A stretch of DNA of 64,000 nucleotides from assembly GCF_029855125.1 (NCBI RefSeq), contig NZ_CP123229.1, positions 2,772,501-2,836,500 on the forward strand, given 5' to 3'. The notes under the pieces were generated by a model, which saw only the letters and a program-made list of their open reading frames with translations, had not been told where the DNA came from and did not search any database. This stretch comes from Methylocapsa sp. D3K7 (GTDB lineage Bacteria; Pseudomonadota; Alphaproteobacteria; Rhizobiales; Beijerinckiaceae). Below, in pieces: positions 24,902 through 34,348 of this stretch (position 1 is the first letter of the stretch; every line of letters starts with the position of its first letter). The translations under genes were made by a program, and so were the position numbers.

Positions 24902-25204
24902 CTATGGGTATATACTCAATTATAAGTGTAGTTTCAAGTCAAAATGTGTAGGGCGAGCTAAGCTTCTAGAAAAATATCTTGGCTGTGTCAGACATTCGAG
25001 CCTGTCGAGTTCCGTGTCATCCTCCCTTTCGAACTCCTGCAAACAGCCAAACGCACCAAATCCCCGCGCAATCTCACTCGTTTCAAGCCCACGGATGTAC
25101 GCGGCCTCACCAAATTTCCGCCCGCCAATCGTACCAAAACGTTTCACGTGAAACACTTTTGTCCGATTGGCGGGGATTTCCTTACAGAATTGATGTTTGA
25201 GACA
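24902..25204. other. Gap between the kinase operon and nrdJ
   Basis: These 303 bases hold the AT-rich promoter of the MarR-like gene at the left and a 54-bp palindrome with a parS-like core at the right. A 78-codon minus-strand frame (24920-25156) begins at the parS core with MFHVKRFG but resembles no known protein and is not called. Confidence 0.6.
25121..25174. promoter_or_regulatory. parS-like site centred in a 54-bp palindrome
   Basis: The core at 25140-25155, CGTTTCACGTGAAACA, matches 15 of 16 bases of the chromosomal ParB site TGTTTCACGTGAAACA, including the perfect 14-base palindrome. Around exactly the same centre, 23 of 27 base pairs of a 54-bp inverted repeat match, with arms CCCGCCAATCG and CGATTGGCGGG. 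It lies 31 bases after the nrdJ stop, so it could also act as a terminator hairpin. parS sites cluster near the replication origin. Confidence 0.65.
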
Positions 25205-28200
25205 TTAGCTGCAGCCCGTCGTGCCGCCGCAGGTGTCGCACTTCAAGCAGGTTCCGTTGCGAACGAGGGTGAAATTTCCGCACTCGCCGCAGGCTTCGCC
25301 CGTATAGCCTTTGAGCCGCGCTTGCGTGCGCTTTTCGCTGACGGCGGCGCGCTCGGCCGGAGTTGTCCACTCGAGCCCGCCGAGTTCCGCTTCGACCTCG
25401 CTTGCAAGATCGCCTTTCAGCGCAGTGGCGGCCTGCGCGCCGCCTTGCACCAGCATCAATTTCTCCGCCTTCGATCTTACAAAACCGCGCGACACGAATT
25501 TCGTCCCCGCGCCTTGCGGCGGACGCCCTTGCTCCTCGCCCTTGCCGAGCACGTCATGGCCGATGTCGGCGGGATCGATATGGGCGAGATCGTTGCGGCC
25601 GAGATACGAGATCGCCAGTTCGCGGAAAATATAATCGAGGATCGAGGTCGCATTCTTGATCGTGTCATTGCCTTGCACGAGCCCCGCCGGTTCGAATCTC
25701 GTAAAGGTGAAGGCATCGACATATTCTTCGAGTGGCACGCCATATTGCAGGCCGACCGAAATCGCGATGGCAAAATTGTTCATCAGCGAGCGGAAGGCGG
25801 CGCCTTCCTTATGCATGTCGATAAAGATTTCGCCGATCCGCCCATCCGCATATTCGCCGGTGCGCAGATAAACTTTATGGCCGCCGACCACGGCCTTCTG
25901 CGTATAGCCCTTGCGCCGGTCGGGCAGGCGCTCGCGGTCGCGCACATGCTCGATCCGCTCGACAATTTTCTCGACGATGCGCTCCGCGACCGCGGCCGTG
26001 CGGGCCGGCGCGTTCGAAGCGATCAGCGCCTCGACCGCGTCCTCCGCCTCGTCATCGTCGTCGGCGATCAGCTGGCTGTTCAACGGCTGTGACAGTTTCG
26101 AGCCGTCGCGGTACAGCGCATTGGCTTTGAGGCCAAGCCGCCAGGAGAGCATATAAGCCTCCTTGCAATCCTCGATGCCCGCTTCGTTCGGCATGTTGAT
26201 CGTCTTCGAGATCGCCCCCGAGATGAACGGCTGCGCCGCCGCCATCATGCGGATGTGGCTCTCAGCGCCAAGGAAGCGCTTGCCGGTGCGCCCGCACGGG
26301 CTCGCGCAATCGAAGACGGCGTAATGTTCGGGCTTGAGATGCGGCGCGCCTTCGAGCGTCATGGCGCCGCAGACATAAATATTCGCGGCGTCGATCTCGG
26401 CGCGGGAATATCCCAAAAAGCTCAAGACATCGAAATTTTGATCCTCGAGTTTTTCCGCCGGAATCTTCAGAACATTCGTGCAGAACTCCGCGCCGAGCGT
26501 CCATTTGTTGAAGACAAATTTGATGTCGAACGCGGCGCCGAGCAACGCCTCGATCTCGTCGAGCTTGGCTTGCGGAAAGTTCTTCGCCCGCAAGCTCGCA
26601 TGATTGATCCCTGGGGCATTGTGCAACGAGCCATGTCCCGTGGCGTAGATCTCCATTTCGGCGATCTCGGGCGCCACATAGCCGAGGGTGCGCAAGCCTT
26701 CCGGCACAGCGCGGTTGATGATCTTGAAATAGCCGCCGCCCGCGAGCTTCTTGAATTTGACGAGGGCGAAATCCGGCTCGATGCCGGTGGTATCGCAATC
26801 CATCACGAGGCCGATGGTGCCGGTCGGCGCGACGACGCTCACCTGCGCATTGCGATAGCCGTGTTGCTCGCCCTGGCGAACCGCGCGATCCCACGCGGCT
26901 CTGGCATGTTCGCCGAGTGCCTTGTCTTTGAGCGCGGCATGGTCGAGCGGGACGGGGGCGATCGACAAAGCCTCGTAGCCAGCAGCCTCGCCGCGCGCCG
27001 CCCGCGCGTGGTTGCGCATCACCCGCAGCATTGCAGATGCGTTTTGCGCATAGCCATCAAAGGCGCCAAGCTCGCCCGCCATCTCCGCCGACGTGGCGTA
27101 GGAAACGCCTGTCATGATCGCGGAAAGAGCGCCGCAAATCGCCCGGCCCTCGTCGCTATCGTAAGGAATGCCAGACGACATCAGAAGGCCGCCGATGTTG
27201 GCATAGCCAAGGCCGAGCGTGCGGTACTCGTAAGAAAGCCGTGCGATTTCCTTTGACGGAAATTGCGCCATCATGACCGAGATTTCGAGCACGATCGTCC
27301 ACAGCCGCACGGCATGCTCATAAGATTCGATGTCGAAGTCACAGGACGCCGGATCGCGGAACTGAAGCAGATTGAGCGAAGCAAGATTGCAGGCCGTGTC
27401 GTCCAAGAACATATATTCCGAGCACGGATTGGACGCGGTGATCGGTCCCGCCGCCGGGCAGGTGTGCCAATCATTGATGGTCGTGTGATATTGCAGGCCG
27501 GGGTCGGCGGAGGCCCAGGCGGCGCGGCCGATCTTGTCCCACAACTCGCGCGCCTTCATCGCCTTATGCGGCTTGCCATCGAGCCGCCGGGTCAAGCTCC
27601 ACTCGCTGTCTTGCTCGACCGCGCGCAAAAATGCGTCGGTGACGCGCACCGAATTATTGGAGTTCTGGCCGGAGACGGTGAGATAGGCTTCCGAATCCCA
27701 ATCGGTCGTAAATGTCTCGAAATCGATGTGGGTTTGGCCCTGCCGCGCCAGCTGGATGACTTTTTTGATGGAAGCGTCGGGGACGAAGGCGCGCCGCGCC
27801 AGCTTGATCTCTTTTTTCAGCGCCGGATTCTTGTCCGGGTCGAAGCAATCGCCGTCCGGCCCTTCGCAATTGATGCAGGCGCGGAGGATCGCTTTCAACG
27901 CTTTTTGCAGAGTCTTAGAGCCGGTCACCAGTGCCGCGACCTTGCTCTCCTCTTTGACTTTCCACTCGATGAAATCTTCAATGTCCGGGTGATCGGCATC
28001 GACAATGACCATTTTTGCAGCGCGCCGCGTCGTGCCGCCGGATTTGATGGCGCCCGCCGCGCGGTCGCCGATTTTTAAAAACGACATCAGGCCGGAGGAT
28101 TTGCCGCCGCCTGAAAGCTTTTCGTTCTCGCCGCGCAATTTGGAAAAATTCGAGCCAGTGCCCGAACCATATTTGAAGAGCCGGGCTTCCCGCACCCAAA

Positions 28201-28849
28201 GGTCCATGATCCCCCCGTCGTTGACGAGATCGTCGGCGACCGACTGGATGAAACAGGCGTGCGGCTGCGGATGCTCATAGGCGGTCTTCGACTTCACGAG
28301 CTTTTTGGTCTCGTGGTCGACATAATAATGACCCTGGCTCGGACCATCGATGCCATAGGCCCAGTGAAGACCAGTGTTGAACCATTGCGGCGAATTGGGC
28401 GCCGCCATCTGGCGCGCCAGCATGAAACGCAATTCGTCGAAGAAGGCTGACGCATCGGCTTCCGAATCGAAATATTTGCCCTTCCATCCCCAATAGGTCC
28501 AGGCGCCGGCGAGGCGGTCGAAAACCTGCCGCGCCGAAGTCTCGCCGGTTGTGCGCTCGGCCTTCGGCAGGCTTGCCAGCGCCTCGTCGTCGGCGGAGGA
28601 GCGCCACAGAAATTCCGGTACCTCCTCTTCCGGGACGCGTTTCAGCCGCGCAGGGAGACCTGCTTTTCTGAAGTACTTTTGCGCCAGCACATCCGAGGCG
28701 ACTTGGCTCCAGGCCGCGGGGACGTCGATGTTGTCGAGGGAGAAGACGATCGAGCCGTCGGGATTGCGGATTTCGCTTTTCGCTGTCCGGAACGCGATCT
28801 CCGCGTAGGGGGATTGCTCAGCTTTGGTGTAGTGCCGGTCTATGCGCAT
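25205..28849 (-). CDS. nrdJ: Vitamin B12-dependent ribonucleoside-diphosphate reductase (class II)
   Basis: 1214 residues, typical of the long alphaproteobacterial class II enzyme. It reduces ribonucleotides to deoxyribonucleotides using adenosylcobalamin to make the thiyl radical, so it works with or without oxygen. [10 protein letters not shown] holds the radical cysteine with its Asn and Glu partners, and [20 protein letters not shown] is the conserved barrel loop. The C-terminus has four paired cysteines ([17 protein letters not shown]) in a zinc-ribbon-like tail that is usual in this group. The ATG follows AGGGGGA. An NrdR-box-like site lies upstream at 29025-29040. Confidence 0.96.
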   Translation of the reverse strand: MRIDRHYTKAEQSPYAEIAFRTAKSEIRNPDGSIVFSLDNIDVPAAWSQVASDVLAQKYFRKAGLPARLKRVPEEEVPEFLWRSSADDEALASLPKAERTTGETSARQVFDRLAGAWTYWGWKGKYFDSEADASAFFDELRFMLARQMAAPNSPQWFNTGLHWAYGIDGPSQGHYYVDHETKKLVKSKTAYEHPQPHACFIQSVADDLVNDGGIMDLWVREARLFKYGSGTGSNFSKLRGENEKLSGGGKSSGLMSFLKIGDRAAGAIKSGGTTRRAAKMVIVDADHPDIEDFIEWKVKEESKVAALVTGSKTLQKALKAILRACINCEGPDGDCFDPDKNPALKKEIKLARRAFVPDASIKKVIQLARQGQTHIDFETFTTDWDSEAYLTVSGQNSNNSVRVTDAFLRAVEQDSEWSLTRRLDGKPHKAMKARELWDKIGRAAWASADPGLQYHTTINDWHTCPAAGPITASNPCSEYMFLDDTACNLASLNLLQFRDPASCDFDIESYEHAVRLWTIVLEISVMMAQFPSKEIARLSYEYRTLGLGYANIGGLLMSSGIPYDSDEGRAICGALSAIMTGVSYATSAEMAGELGAFDGYAQNASAMLRVMRNHARAARGEAAGYEALSIAPVPLDHAALKDKALGEHARAAWDRAVRQGEQHGYRNAQVSVVAPTGTIGLVMDCDTTGIEPDFALVKFKKLAGGGYFKIINRAVPEGLRTLGYVAPEIAEMEIYATGHGSLHNAPGINHASLRAKNFPQAKLDEIEALLGAAFDIKFVFNKWTLGAEFCTNVLKIPAEKLEDQNFDVLSFLGYSRAEIDAANIYVCGAMTLEGAPHLKPEHYAVFDCASPCGRTGKRFLGAESHIRMMAAAQPFISGAISKTINMPNEAGIEDCKEAYMLSWRLGLKANALYRDGSKLSQPLNSQLIADDDDEAEDAVEALIASNAPARTAAVAERIVEKIVERIEHVRDRERLPDRRKGYTQKAVVGGHKVYLRTGEYADGRIGEIFIDMHKEGAAFRSLMNNFAIAISVGLQYGVPLEEYVDAFTFTRFEPAGLVQGNDTIKNATSILDYIFRELAISYLGRNDLAHIDPADIGHDVLGKGEEQGRPPQGAGTKFVSRGFVRSKAEKLMLVQGGAQAATALKGDLASEVEAELGGLEWTTPAERAAVSEKRTQARLKGYTGEACGECGNFTLVRNGTCLKCDTCGGTTGCS

Positions 28850-29024
28850 TATGGTCCCCCTAACGATTTTGGATGATTTGCAGGCCCGCTTGGCTCCTAC
28901 AATCTTTCGTCAGACTGACGCCGTGTGCGATGGAAGGCTCGCAGTATTTAGATCGCCGTTTCAGTTATCCCCGACATTTGCTATTTCTGTTCTCTACTAG
29001 AAATTGACGTTGACAGCCTATCAG

Positions 29025-29040
29025 ACACTATATATAGCGT
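29025..29040 (-). promoter_or_regulatory. NrdR-box-like operator upstream of nrdJ
   Basis: ACACTATATATAGCGT closely matches the 16-base palindromic NrdR box consensus (ACACWATATATWGTGT). It overlaps a TATATA that could be the -10 of the nrdJ promoter, about 175 bases before the start. NrdR represses ribonucleotide reductase genes when dATP is abundant. A clear second box at helical spacing was not found. Confidence 0.5.
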
Positions 29041-29176
29041 AACACAAACGTTTCCATATCGTTAACGCGCACCTATAAAAATTCATTCTGCTGACCGAAC
29101 GCGCGTTTCTGTAAGCCGCGAACCCGCACGAAGCCAAAACGGTTTCCGGGATCCCGCTATGGCGTATCCTACGCCG

Positions 29177-29327
29177 AGAAATCTATACATCGCATGGCGG
29201 CAGAAAAGCGTATCTGAACTTTGAACTCAAGGACGAGCCAAAGGCGCGCCCGCCTCCCGGGCGGTCGTCGATCCTTGACTGCAATGTTCAGATGCGCTCG
29301 GGGTGGCGGTGCGATGTATAAATTTCT
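29177..29327. repeat. Complete copy of the dispersed long inverted repeat
   Basis: The arms (from AGAAATCTATACATCGCATG at the left, to GCGATGTATAAATTTCT at the right) pair over about 65 bases. The inner part matches the 21823 copy nearly base for base (GGCGGCAGAAAAGCGTATCT, GAACTTTGAACTCAAGGA), while the outer ends differ in sequence from that copy but are still complementary to each other. The loop (CCCGCCTCCCGGGCGG) has its own hairpin. Confidence 0.8.
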
Positions 29328-29437
29328 GTGACCTTGGATGGCCACAGCCTTTTCGGAATTCAAGTGAGCAATTCGAAGAAACATTGAGGCGAAAGCATGA
29401 GTCGTGCCAAGTAGAAGGCTAGCTTTAGATTTGCTGG

Positions 29438-29464
29438 GGAAATGTAGCGCGTTGCTACATTTCC
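29438..29464 (-). terminator. Hairpin downstream of the 72-residue protein gene
   Basis: A perfect 11-bp inverted repeat (GGAAATGTAGC / GCTACATTTCC) with a 5-base loop lies 57 bases after the stop of the minus-strand small gene. No T run follows. Confidence 0.4.
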
Positions 29465-29521
29465 ACTTGCGGTGTATATACGAATACGCTAGAAATGTAT
29501 GTGTTTCTGTACAAAGTATCA

Positions 29522-29740
29522 TCAGCCGTTGGGGTCACAATAGCTGTCAAATGAGGTAGGATCCACCTCAAGCGACAAGTATCCGTCTGGATAAATACAG
29601 ACCAGAAGTGGCTCACCTTGGGCGCTCCATAAGATTGATCTCTCTGGAGATAGGGGATGGAAGTAGCGTTGGCGAACGCAATTAGTGGTCGCGCCGCTAA
29701 TCTCATACGATGATATAGCTATAAAGATTTTGAATCTCAT
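29522..29740 (-). CDS. Small hypothetical protein
   Basis: 72 residues. The ATG is preceded by TAGGAG at good spacing, which is the main support. The protein (MRFKIFIAISSYEISGATTN..., ending FDSYCDPNG) has no signal peptide, membrane helix or known domain, and is AT-richer than neighbours. It is bracketed by two hairpins. It may be a recently acquired or orphan gene. Confidence 0.4.
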   Translation of the reverse strand: MRFKIFIAISSYEISGATTNCVRQRYFHPLSPERSILWSAQGEPLLVCIYPDGYLSLEVDPTSFDSYCDPNG

Positions 29741-30066
29741 TGGTAACTCCTATGGACGGGTGTTGCGATGAGCGAAGGCGCTGTGCCTGGCAGGGCACAG
29801 CGCCAACTTGTTTAATCCCATTTGTTGTGTCTTTCAGATTAGGTGATACTAAATATTGTAGGTCACGAGCAAATCGGCAATGTCGATTTGTGGTTCGCCC
29901 ACAACGAAGACTCAGGTTTGGAAAGCGCTTTCCGTCTTGACAGCCGCCCCGAATCGAAGGCGCGTGCGCTTTGCCGCTTCACCGCTCTGGACAGCGCGTC
30001 CCTGCGCGTCCATAAACGCCCGGGCACTGAGCGGGTTTGCTCCCGCAACGCCGAAGGCAGAACCCC
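29741..30066. other. Gap before the NDUFA12 gene
   Basis: This 326-base gap contains a strong hairpin at 29777-29804. The part from about 29900 to 30066 is GC-rich leader of the NDUFA12 gene. No gene is recognised. Confidence 0.45.
29777..29804 (+). terminator. Strong GC hairpin
   Basis: GGCGCTGTGCC and GGCACAGCGCC form a perfect 11-bp stem with a 6-base loop, followed on the plus strand by AACTTGTTTAAT. No plus-strand gene ends just before it, so it may instead be a structure in the leader of the minus-strand small gene. Confidence 0.4.
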
Positions 30067-30468
30067 ATGAAATGGTTTTATCGGATTTTTTCCTGGTGGC
30101 ACGGCGAGACCTTGAACACCGCGCTGCATACTTTGCTCTTCGGCCAATTCGTCGGCAAGGATGAGTTCGGGAATAGCTATTACCGCCGCCGCAAAATCGA
30201 CGCGGCGCTGGGATTCGAGCGTCGCTGGGTCATTTATGCCGGCGTCAGCGAGGGGTCCATGACCCCGCCCGGCTGGTATGGCTGGCTCCACCACACAGTG
30301 GACACGCCGCCGACCGATGAAAATTACACGCCGCGCCCTTGGCAATTGCCATATCTGCCGAACTTGACCGGCACGCCGCAAGCCTGGCGGCCGCCAGGCT
30401 CGACCCTGGCCGCCAATACGCGGCCTCCGGCGACCGGCGACTACGAGGCCTGGACGCCGGAAGGCTGA
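30067..30468 (+). CDS. NADH:ubiquinone oxidoreductase subunit NDUFA12
   Basis: 133 residues from the ATG at 30067. It is the alphaproteobacterial homologue of the mitochondrial complex I accessory subunit NDUFA12 (17.2 kDa, B17.2). Diagnostic segments are VGKDEFGNSYYRRR, RRWVIYAG, SMTPPGWYGWLHHTVDTPPT and KNYTPRPW-like NYTPRPWQLPYLPNLTGT. It stabilises the membrane-matrix arm junction of complex I in the inner membrane. In alphaproteobacteria it is encoded away from the nuo operon and next to a DUF2155 gene, as here. Confidence 0.93.
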   Translation: MKWFYRIFSWWHGETLNTALHTLLFGQFVGKDEFGNSYYRRRKIDAALGFERRWVIYAGVSEGSMTPPGWYGWLHHTVDTPPTDENYTPRPWQLPYLPNLTGTPQAWRPPGSTLAANTRPPATGDYEAWTPEG

Positions 30469-30484
30469 GCCGGGGACTTGGTCC

Positions 30485-30964
30485 ATGACAGGACGCGTTC
30501 ACATCTATGAGGCGTCCGTAACCTGGACAGGGAACCTCGGGCAGGGCACGCCGAAATATTCGGGGTACGATCGCAGCCATGTGGCACGCATCGCGGGAAA
30601 ACCTGATCTCGCGCTGTCCGCAGATCCGGCATTTCGTGGCAACCCAGCGATGTACAATCCGGAGGAACTGCTCGTCGTGGCGATGTCGTCTTGCCACATG
30701 CTTTGGTATTTGCATCTCTGCGCCAACGCTGGGATCCGCGTTGGAGCCTATGAAGACCGCCCGTCCGGCCGATTGCTCGAATCGGGCAAGGAGAAGGGAC
30801 ATTTCGAGTCCATTCTGTTGAGCCCAAGCGTGACGATTGAGACCGGCGACGTTCAGGAGGCGCTGCGCCTCCACCAAGAGGCCCATGAAGCTTGCTTCAT
30901 TGCGAATTCGGTGAATTTTCCCGTAATTCTCGAACCTTCGATCAAGCAACCCCCGACGGCCTAG
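30485..30964 (+). CDS. OsmC family peroxiredoxin
   Basis: 159 residues, 16 bases after the NDUFA12 gene, so probably in one transcript. OsmC/Ohr proteins reduce organic hydroperoxides with two redox cysteines; here they are in MSSCHMLWYLH and EACFIANSVNFP. NPEELLVVAMSSCH is the classic motif. The N-terminal ASVTWTGNLGQGTPKYSGYD segment places it in the YhfA/OsmC rather than the Ohr branch. Confidence 0.88.
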   Translation: MTGRVHIYEASVTWTGNLGQGTPKYSGYDRSHVARIAGKPDLALSADPAFRGNPAMYNPEELLVVAMSSCHMLWYLHLCANAGIRVGAYEDRPSGRLLESGKEKGHFESILLSPSVTIETGDVQEALRLHQEAHEACFIANSVNFPVILEPSIKQPPTA

Positions 30965-31076
30965 GCCCAATTCCGGCCGGAATTTCGTGGTGCACCGGGA
31001 GGCGGTAGGCTAAGACCAATGAGGCGGGAGGCTGCTCCCTTTTTGGTTCATTGTCAGTCAAGGCGAAGGCCGATCC

Positions 31077-31787
31077 ATGTTTCATCTTCATTTCCATTTG
31101 CCATCTTCCGCCGCCGGATTTTTTGCGGGCGCGGCGCTTATCTTAGCGACACCTGTGCAAGCCGATAAGATCAAGCACCCCATCGCGGTGTTTTCCGGTT
31201 TGGACAAGATCACCGGGCGAACCATCGCGTTTCAAGCCGCGACGGGGGAGACCGTCCAATTTGGCACGCTGCAAATCACCGAACGGGCTTGCTTAACCCG
31301 TCCCGCGACCGAAGCGCCGCAAACGACAAGTTTTGTCGAGGTGGATGAAGTCGATGCCGCCAAGAAATATAAGCGGATTTTTTCCGGCTGGATGTTCGCG
31401 GCGAGCCCTGGCCTGCACGGAATCGAGCATCCGATTTACGATATTTGGCTGACCGAATGCACCGGCGGCCATGAGCCACCCGAAACGGGTCCGGCGCCCG
31501 ATCCTGCGGCCGTCATGCCGCCGCCCGATATGCCAAACGTGGCGCCAGAGACAGCCCCGGCGAAACCATCGCGAACTCGCGATCAGGGTCATGGAGGCAA
31601 GCATCACGCGCCACCGCCGGTGGCGGAGCCCGCCGACGCGCCGCCGCCAGTGGATGACCCCGCTGACCCGCCGCCGCTCGACCCGCAAGATGGGGCCGCG
31701 CCGCAGCTCGACACTCCCATTGAAGTTGGGCCGCCGCCAGGGTTCCATCCCGTCCCGCCCGAGCGGTTGCCCGCCCAACAAAATTAA
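31077..31787 (+). CDS. Secreted DUF2155 protein with proline-rich tail
   Basis: 236 residues. A signal peptide (FFAGAALILATPVQA) is followed by the DUF2155 domain (HPIAVFSGLDKITGRTIAFQ, FGTLQITERACLTRPATEAP, RIFSGWMFAASPGLHGIEHP, YDIWLTEC). The last 90 residues are rich in Pro and Asp. The domain is found almost only in alphaproteobacteria, beside the NDUFA12 gene, and its biochemical role is not known. It is periplasmic or envelope-attached. Confidence 0.85.
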   Translation: MFHLHFHLPSSAAGFFAGAALILATPVQADKIKHPIAVFSGLDKITGRTIAFQAATGETVQFGTLQITERACLTRPATEAPQTTSFVEVDEVDAAKKYKRIFSGWMFAASPGLHGIEHPIYDIWLTECTGGHEPPETGPAPDPAAVMPPPDMPNVAPETAPAKPSRTRDQGHGGKHHAPPPVAEPADAPPPVDDPADPPPLDPQDGAAPQLDTPIEVGPPPGFHPVPPERLPAQQN

Positions 31788-31983
31788 ACCTGATTGCTCC
31801 AGATTAATTAGGCACGTCGGGTCTTTCGTGCAGCCATTTCCGGCGCGAGAGGGCATTCCCGCCAAGCTGACGCATTGCGCAGGTTACGAAGTTTTCATGT
31901 CGCTGAAATGGCATCGTAACCGATGCACCCCCATGTTGTTTGCCACTGACGGTTTGTCTTTCCGAATCCAAATGGAGAAATCT

Positions 31984-33534
31984 ATGGCTTATATCCAGTC
32001 CCGCCGGCCCGATAGCCCGAAGGCGCCGCCTTTGATCCTGCGCCGGCGCTACGAAATTCGTGCCGTGCTTCTGGGCTCCGTCGCTGCCTTGGCTTTGGCT
32101 GGCATGAACGGCGGTGGTTTGAGCCAAGCGCGCGCCGCCACGCCGCAAACCGAAATGTCGCAGACGGTGTCGCCAACCTCTTTCGCCGATGTCGTGGATC
32201 ACGTTCGCGGCGCGGTCGTGTCGGTCAAGGTCAAGACCACCGAGACCGCCGAATCCGATGATGAGGATGAGGCGCCGCGCATCGTGCCGGGCGACCCGCT
32301 TGAGCGCTTTTTCAAGCATTTCGGCGAGGAAGGCGGCAAGCATCAAGGCGGCCCGGGCGGGCATCATTTGAAGCCGCATGTCACGCAGGCGCAAGGGTCG
32401 GGATTCTTTATTACGCCCGATGGCTTTATGGTGACCAACAACCATGTCGTCGAGAATGCGACCGAAGTTTCGGTGACCTTGGACGATGGCAAAAGTGTGC
32501 CGGCCACGATCGTCGGGACCGATAAGAAAACCGATTTGGCTCTGTTGAAAGTCCAGCAGGGCGGCCCTTATCAATATGTCGAATTCGCCAAGGTGCCGCC
32601 GCGCGTTGGGGAATGGGTCATCGCGGTCGGCAATCCGTTTGGCTTGGGTGGCACAGTCACGGCGGGCATCGTCTCGGCGCGCGGGCGCGACATTGGCGCT
32701 GGCCCTTATGACGACTTCTTGCAAATCGACGCGCCGGTAAACCGGGGCAATTCTGGTGGCCCGAGCTTCAATGGTCAAGGCCAGGTCGTCGGGGTCAATA
32801 CGGCGATCTTCTCGCCCTCGGGCGGCAGCGTCGGCATTGGCTTTGCGATTCCCTCCGACACCGCGCAAAACGTGATTGCCTCGCTAAAGGACAAGGGCGT
32901 TGTCGCGAGGGGGTGGATTGGCGTTCAGATTCAGCCGGTTACCGCGGAGATCGCCGACAGCCTTGGGTTGAAGTCCAACAAAGGCGCCCTCGTCGCGGAA
33001 GCCCAGGCCGATTCGCCCGCGAGCAGCGCCGGGATCAAATCGGGTGACGTTATTCTTGGCATTGACGGCGAGCGTATCGATGGCCCGCGCGATCTTGCCA
33101 AGAGAGTTGCGGCGCTCGGCCCAGGGAAAAAGGCCGACTTGATGTACTGGCACGATGGATCGGAGAAAACCACTTCGGTCAAGCTTGGTTCCTTGCCGGA
33201 CGATAAGGAAGCGAAAGCGCAAACGGGCAACAGCCAGGAAGGCGATTCGTTTGGCGGCCTTGGCTTGACGCTTGCCCCAGCGTCCAGCGTTCAAGGCGCC
33301 GGAAGCAAGGGCGTGGTGGTCGCTGACATGGATCCCGACGGCGCCGCCGCGCAAAAGGGCATGCAGGTGGGTGACGTGATCCTCGAGGCGGGTGGTCACG
33401 CCGTCAACCAACCGGCCGACGTCAAAGCGGCGCTCGCCGAGGCCAAGAAGGACAATCGCAAGGCCGTTCTTTTGCGGGTCAAGGGCAGCGAGGGCACCCA
33501 TTTCGTGGCGATCGCGGTCAATCCAGCTTCCTGA
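31984..33534 (+). CDS. degP: Do/DegP-family periplasmic serine protease with two PDZ domains
   Basis: 516 residues from the ATG at 31984 after GGAGAAA. A long signal region ends near QARAATPQ. The trypsin-like domain has His in TNNHVVENA, Asp in KKTDLALLKV and Ser257 in NRGNSGGPSF. Two PDZ domains follow (ARGWIGVQIQPVTAEI; GGLGLTLAPASSVQG, with DVILEAGGHAVNQPADV). It degrades and refolds damaged envelope proteins. A strong terminator separates it from the two-component genes, but the order degP / regulator / kinase / glnE is conserved in rhizobia. Confidence 0.93.
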   Translation: MAYIQSRRPDSPKAPPLILRRRYEIRAVLLGSVAALALAGMNGGGLSQARAATPQTEMSQTVSPTSFADVVDHVRGAVVSVKVKTTETAESDDEDEAPRIVPGDPLERFFKHFGEEGGKHQGGPGGHHLKPHVTQAQGSGFFITPDGFMVTNNHVVENATEVSVTLDDGKSVPATIVGTDKKTDLALLKVQQGGPYQYVEFAKVPPRVGEWVIAVGNPFGLGGTVTAGIVSARGRDIGAGPYDDFLQIDAPVNRGNSGGPSFNGQGQVVGVNTAIFSPSGGSVGIGFAIPSDTAQNVIASLKDKGVVARGWIGVQIQPVTAEIADSLGLKSNKGALVAEAQADSPASSAGIKSGDVILGIDGERIDGPRDLAKRVAALGPGKKADLMYWHDGSEKTTSVKLGSLPDDKEAKAQTGNSQEGDSFGGLGLTLAPASSVQGAGSKGVVVADMDPDGAAAQKGMQVGDVILEAGGHAVNQPADVKAALAEAKKDNRKAVLLRVKGSEGTHFVAIAVNPAS

Positions 33535-33605
33535 GCCTCATGTCCCCCCGAGGCTTGGATTAGCGGCGCCGTGCGTCCAGTCGCGGCGCCAGCTCCCAGG
33601 AGGCG

Positions 33606-33638
33606 GCAGGCCGGAAGCAATTTCCGGCCTGCTGTTTT
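33606..33638 (+). terminator. Rho-independent terminator after degP
   Basis: An 11-bp perfect stem (GCAGGCCGGAA / TTCCGGCCTGC) with a 5-base loop is followed by TGTTTT. It ends 27 bases before the response regulator gene. Confidence 0.8.
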
Positions 33639-33664
33639 GCGTGGGAATGCGTTATATCTCGCTC

Positions 33665-34348
33665 ATGAGAATCCTGATTGTCGAAGATGATTCCGAAGCC
33701 GCTGCCTATATGGTCAAGGCATTTCGCGAGGCCGGCCATGTTGCCGACCATGTCGGCGATGGGCTTGCGGGCTATGCCCGGGCCTGCGAGGAAACCTACG
33801 ACGTTCTCATCGTCGACCGGATGCTCCCGAAGCTCGACGGCCTATCACTGATTGGCAGCTTGCGGGCCCAGAAAGTTCAAACGCCGGTGCTGATCCTGTC
33901 CGCCCTGGGACAGGTCGATGATCGCGTCAAGGGGCTGCGCGCGGGGGGCGATGATTATCTCGCAAAGCCTTACGCCTTTTCGGAGCTGCTGGCGCGGATC
34001 GAGGTGCTCGCCCGGCGCAACCGGCCGGAGCATGGCGAGGATACCGTTTACCGGGTGCACGGCTTGGAACTTGACCGGCTTGCCCACAAGCTGACCCGTG
34101 ACGGCAAGGACATTCCCTTGCAGCCGCGAGAATTTCGCTTGCTTGAATATTTGATGAAACATGCGGGGCAAGTGGTGACGCGGACAATGCTGCTCGAAAA
34201 TGTATGGGATTACCATTTCGATCCGCAAACCAATGTGATTGATGTCCATATCTCGCGGCTGCGCGCCAAGATCGACAAGGGCTTCGATCCGCCGCTCCTC
34301 CAAACGATACGCGGCGCCGGATACATGATACGCGATGGCACTCGGTAA
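33665..34348 (+). CDS. OmpR-family response regulator
   Basis: 227 residues. The receiver domain starts MRILIVEDDSEAAAYMVKAF, with the phosphoacceptor Asp in DVLIVDRMLPKLDG and the conserved Lys in YLAKPYAFSELLARI. The C-terminal winged helix (QPREFRLLEYLMKH, NVIDVHISRLRAKI) binds DNA. A start 18 bases earlier (MRYISLMRILI) is possible; the chosen start matches family length. The next gene, its cognate kinase, begins 14 bases before this stop. Confidence 0.93.
   Translation: MRILIVEDDSEAAAYMVKAFREAGHVADHVGDGLAGYARACEETYDVLIVDRMLPKLDGLSLIGSLRAQKVQTPVLILSALGQVDDRVKGLRAGGDDYLAKPYAFSELLARIEVLARRNRPEHGEDTVYRVHGLELDRLAHKLTRDGKDIPLQPREFRLLEYLMKHAGQVVTRTMLLENVWDYHFDPQTNVIDVHISRLRAKIDKGFDPPLLQTIRGAGYMIRDGTR

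Larger units (their letters stand above)
28850..29521. other. Long gap upstream of nrdJ
   Basis: These 672 bases carry the nrdJ leader (28850 to about 29020), an NrdR-box-like palindrome, a complete dispersed inverted repeat at 29177-29327, and a hairpin at 29438-29464. I see no gene and no cobalamin riboswitch consensus. Confidence 0.55.

Noticed and set aside
24920..25156. 78-codon minus-strand frame starting at the parS core (MFHVKRFG)
   Set aside because: No known family, no ribosome binding site seen, and its start coincides with the palindrome; more likely a by-product of the parS sequence.
25148..28078. Several long plus-strand frames
   Set aside because: They are antisense to nrdJ and encode Arg-rich sequence without domains.
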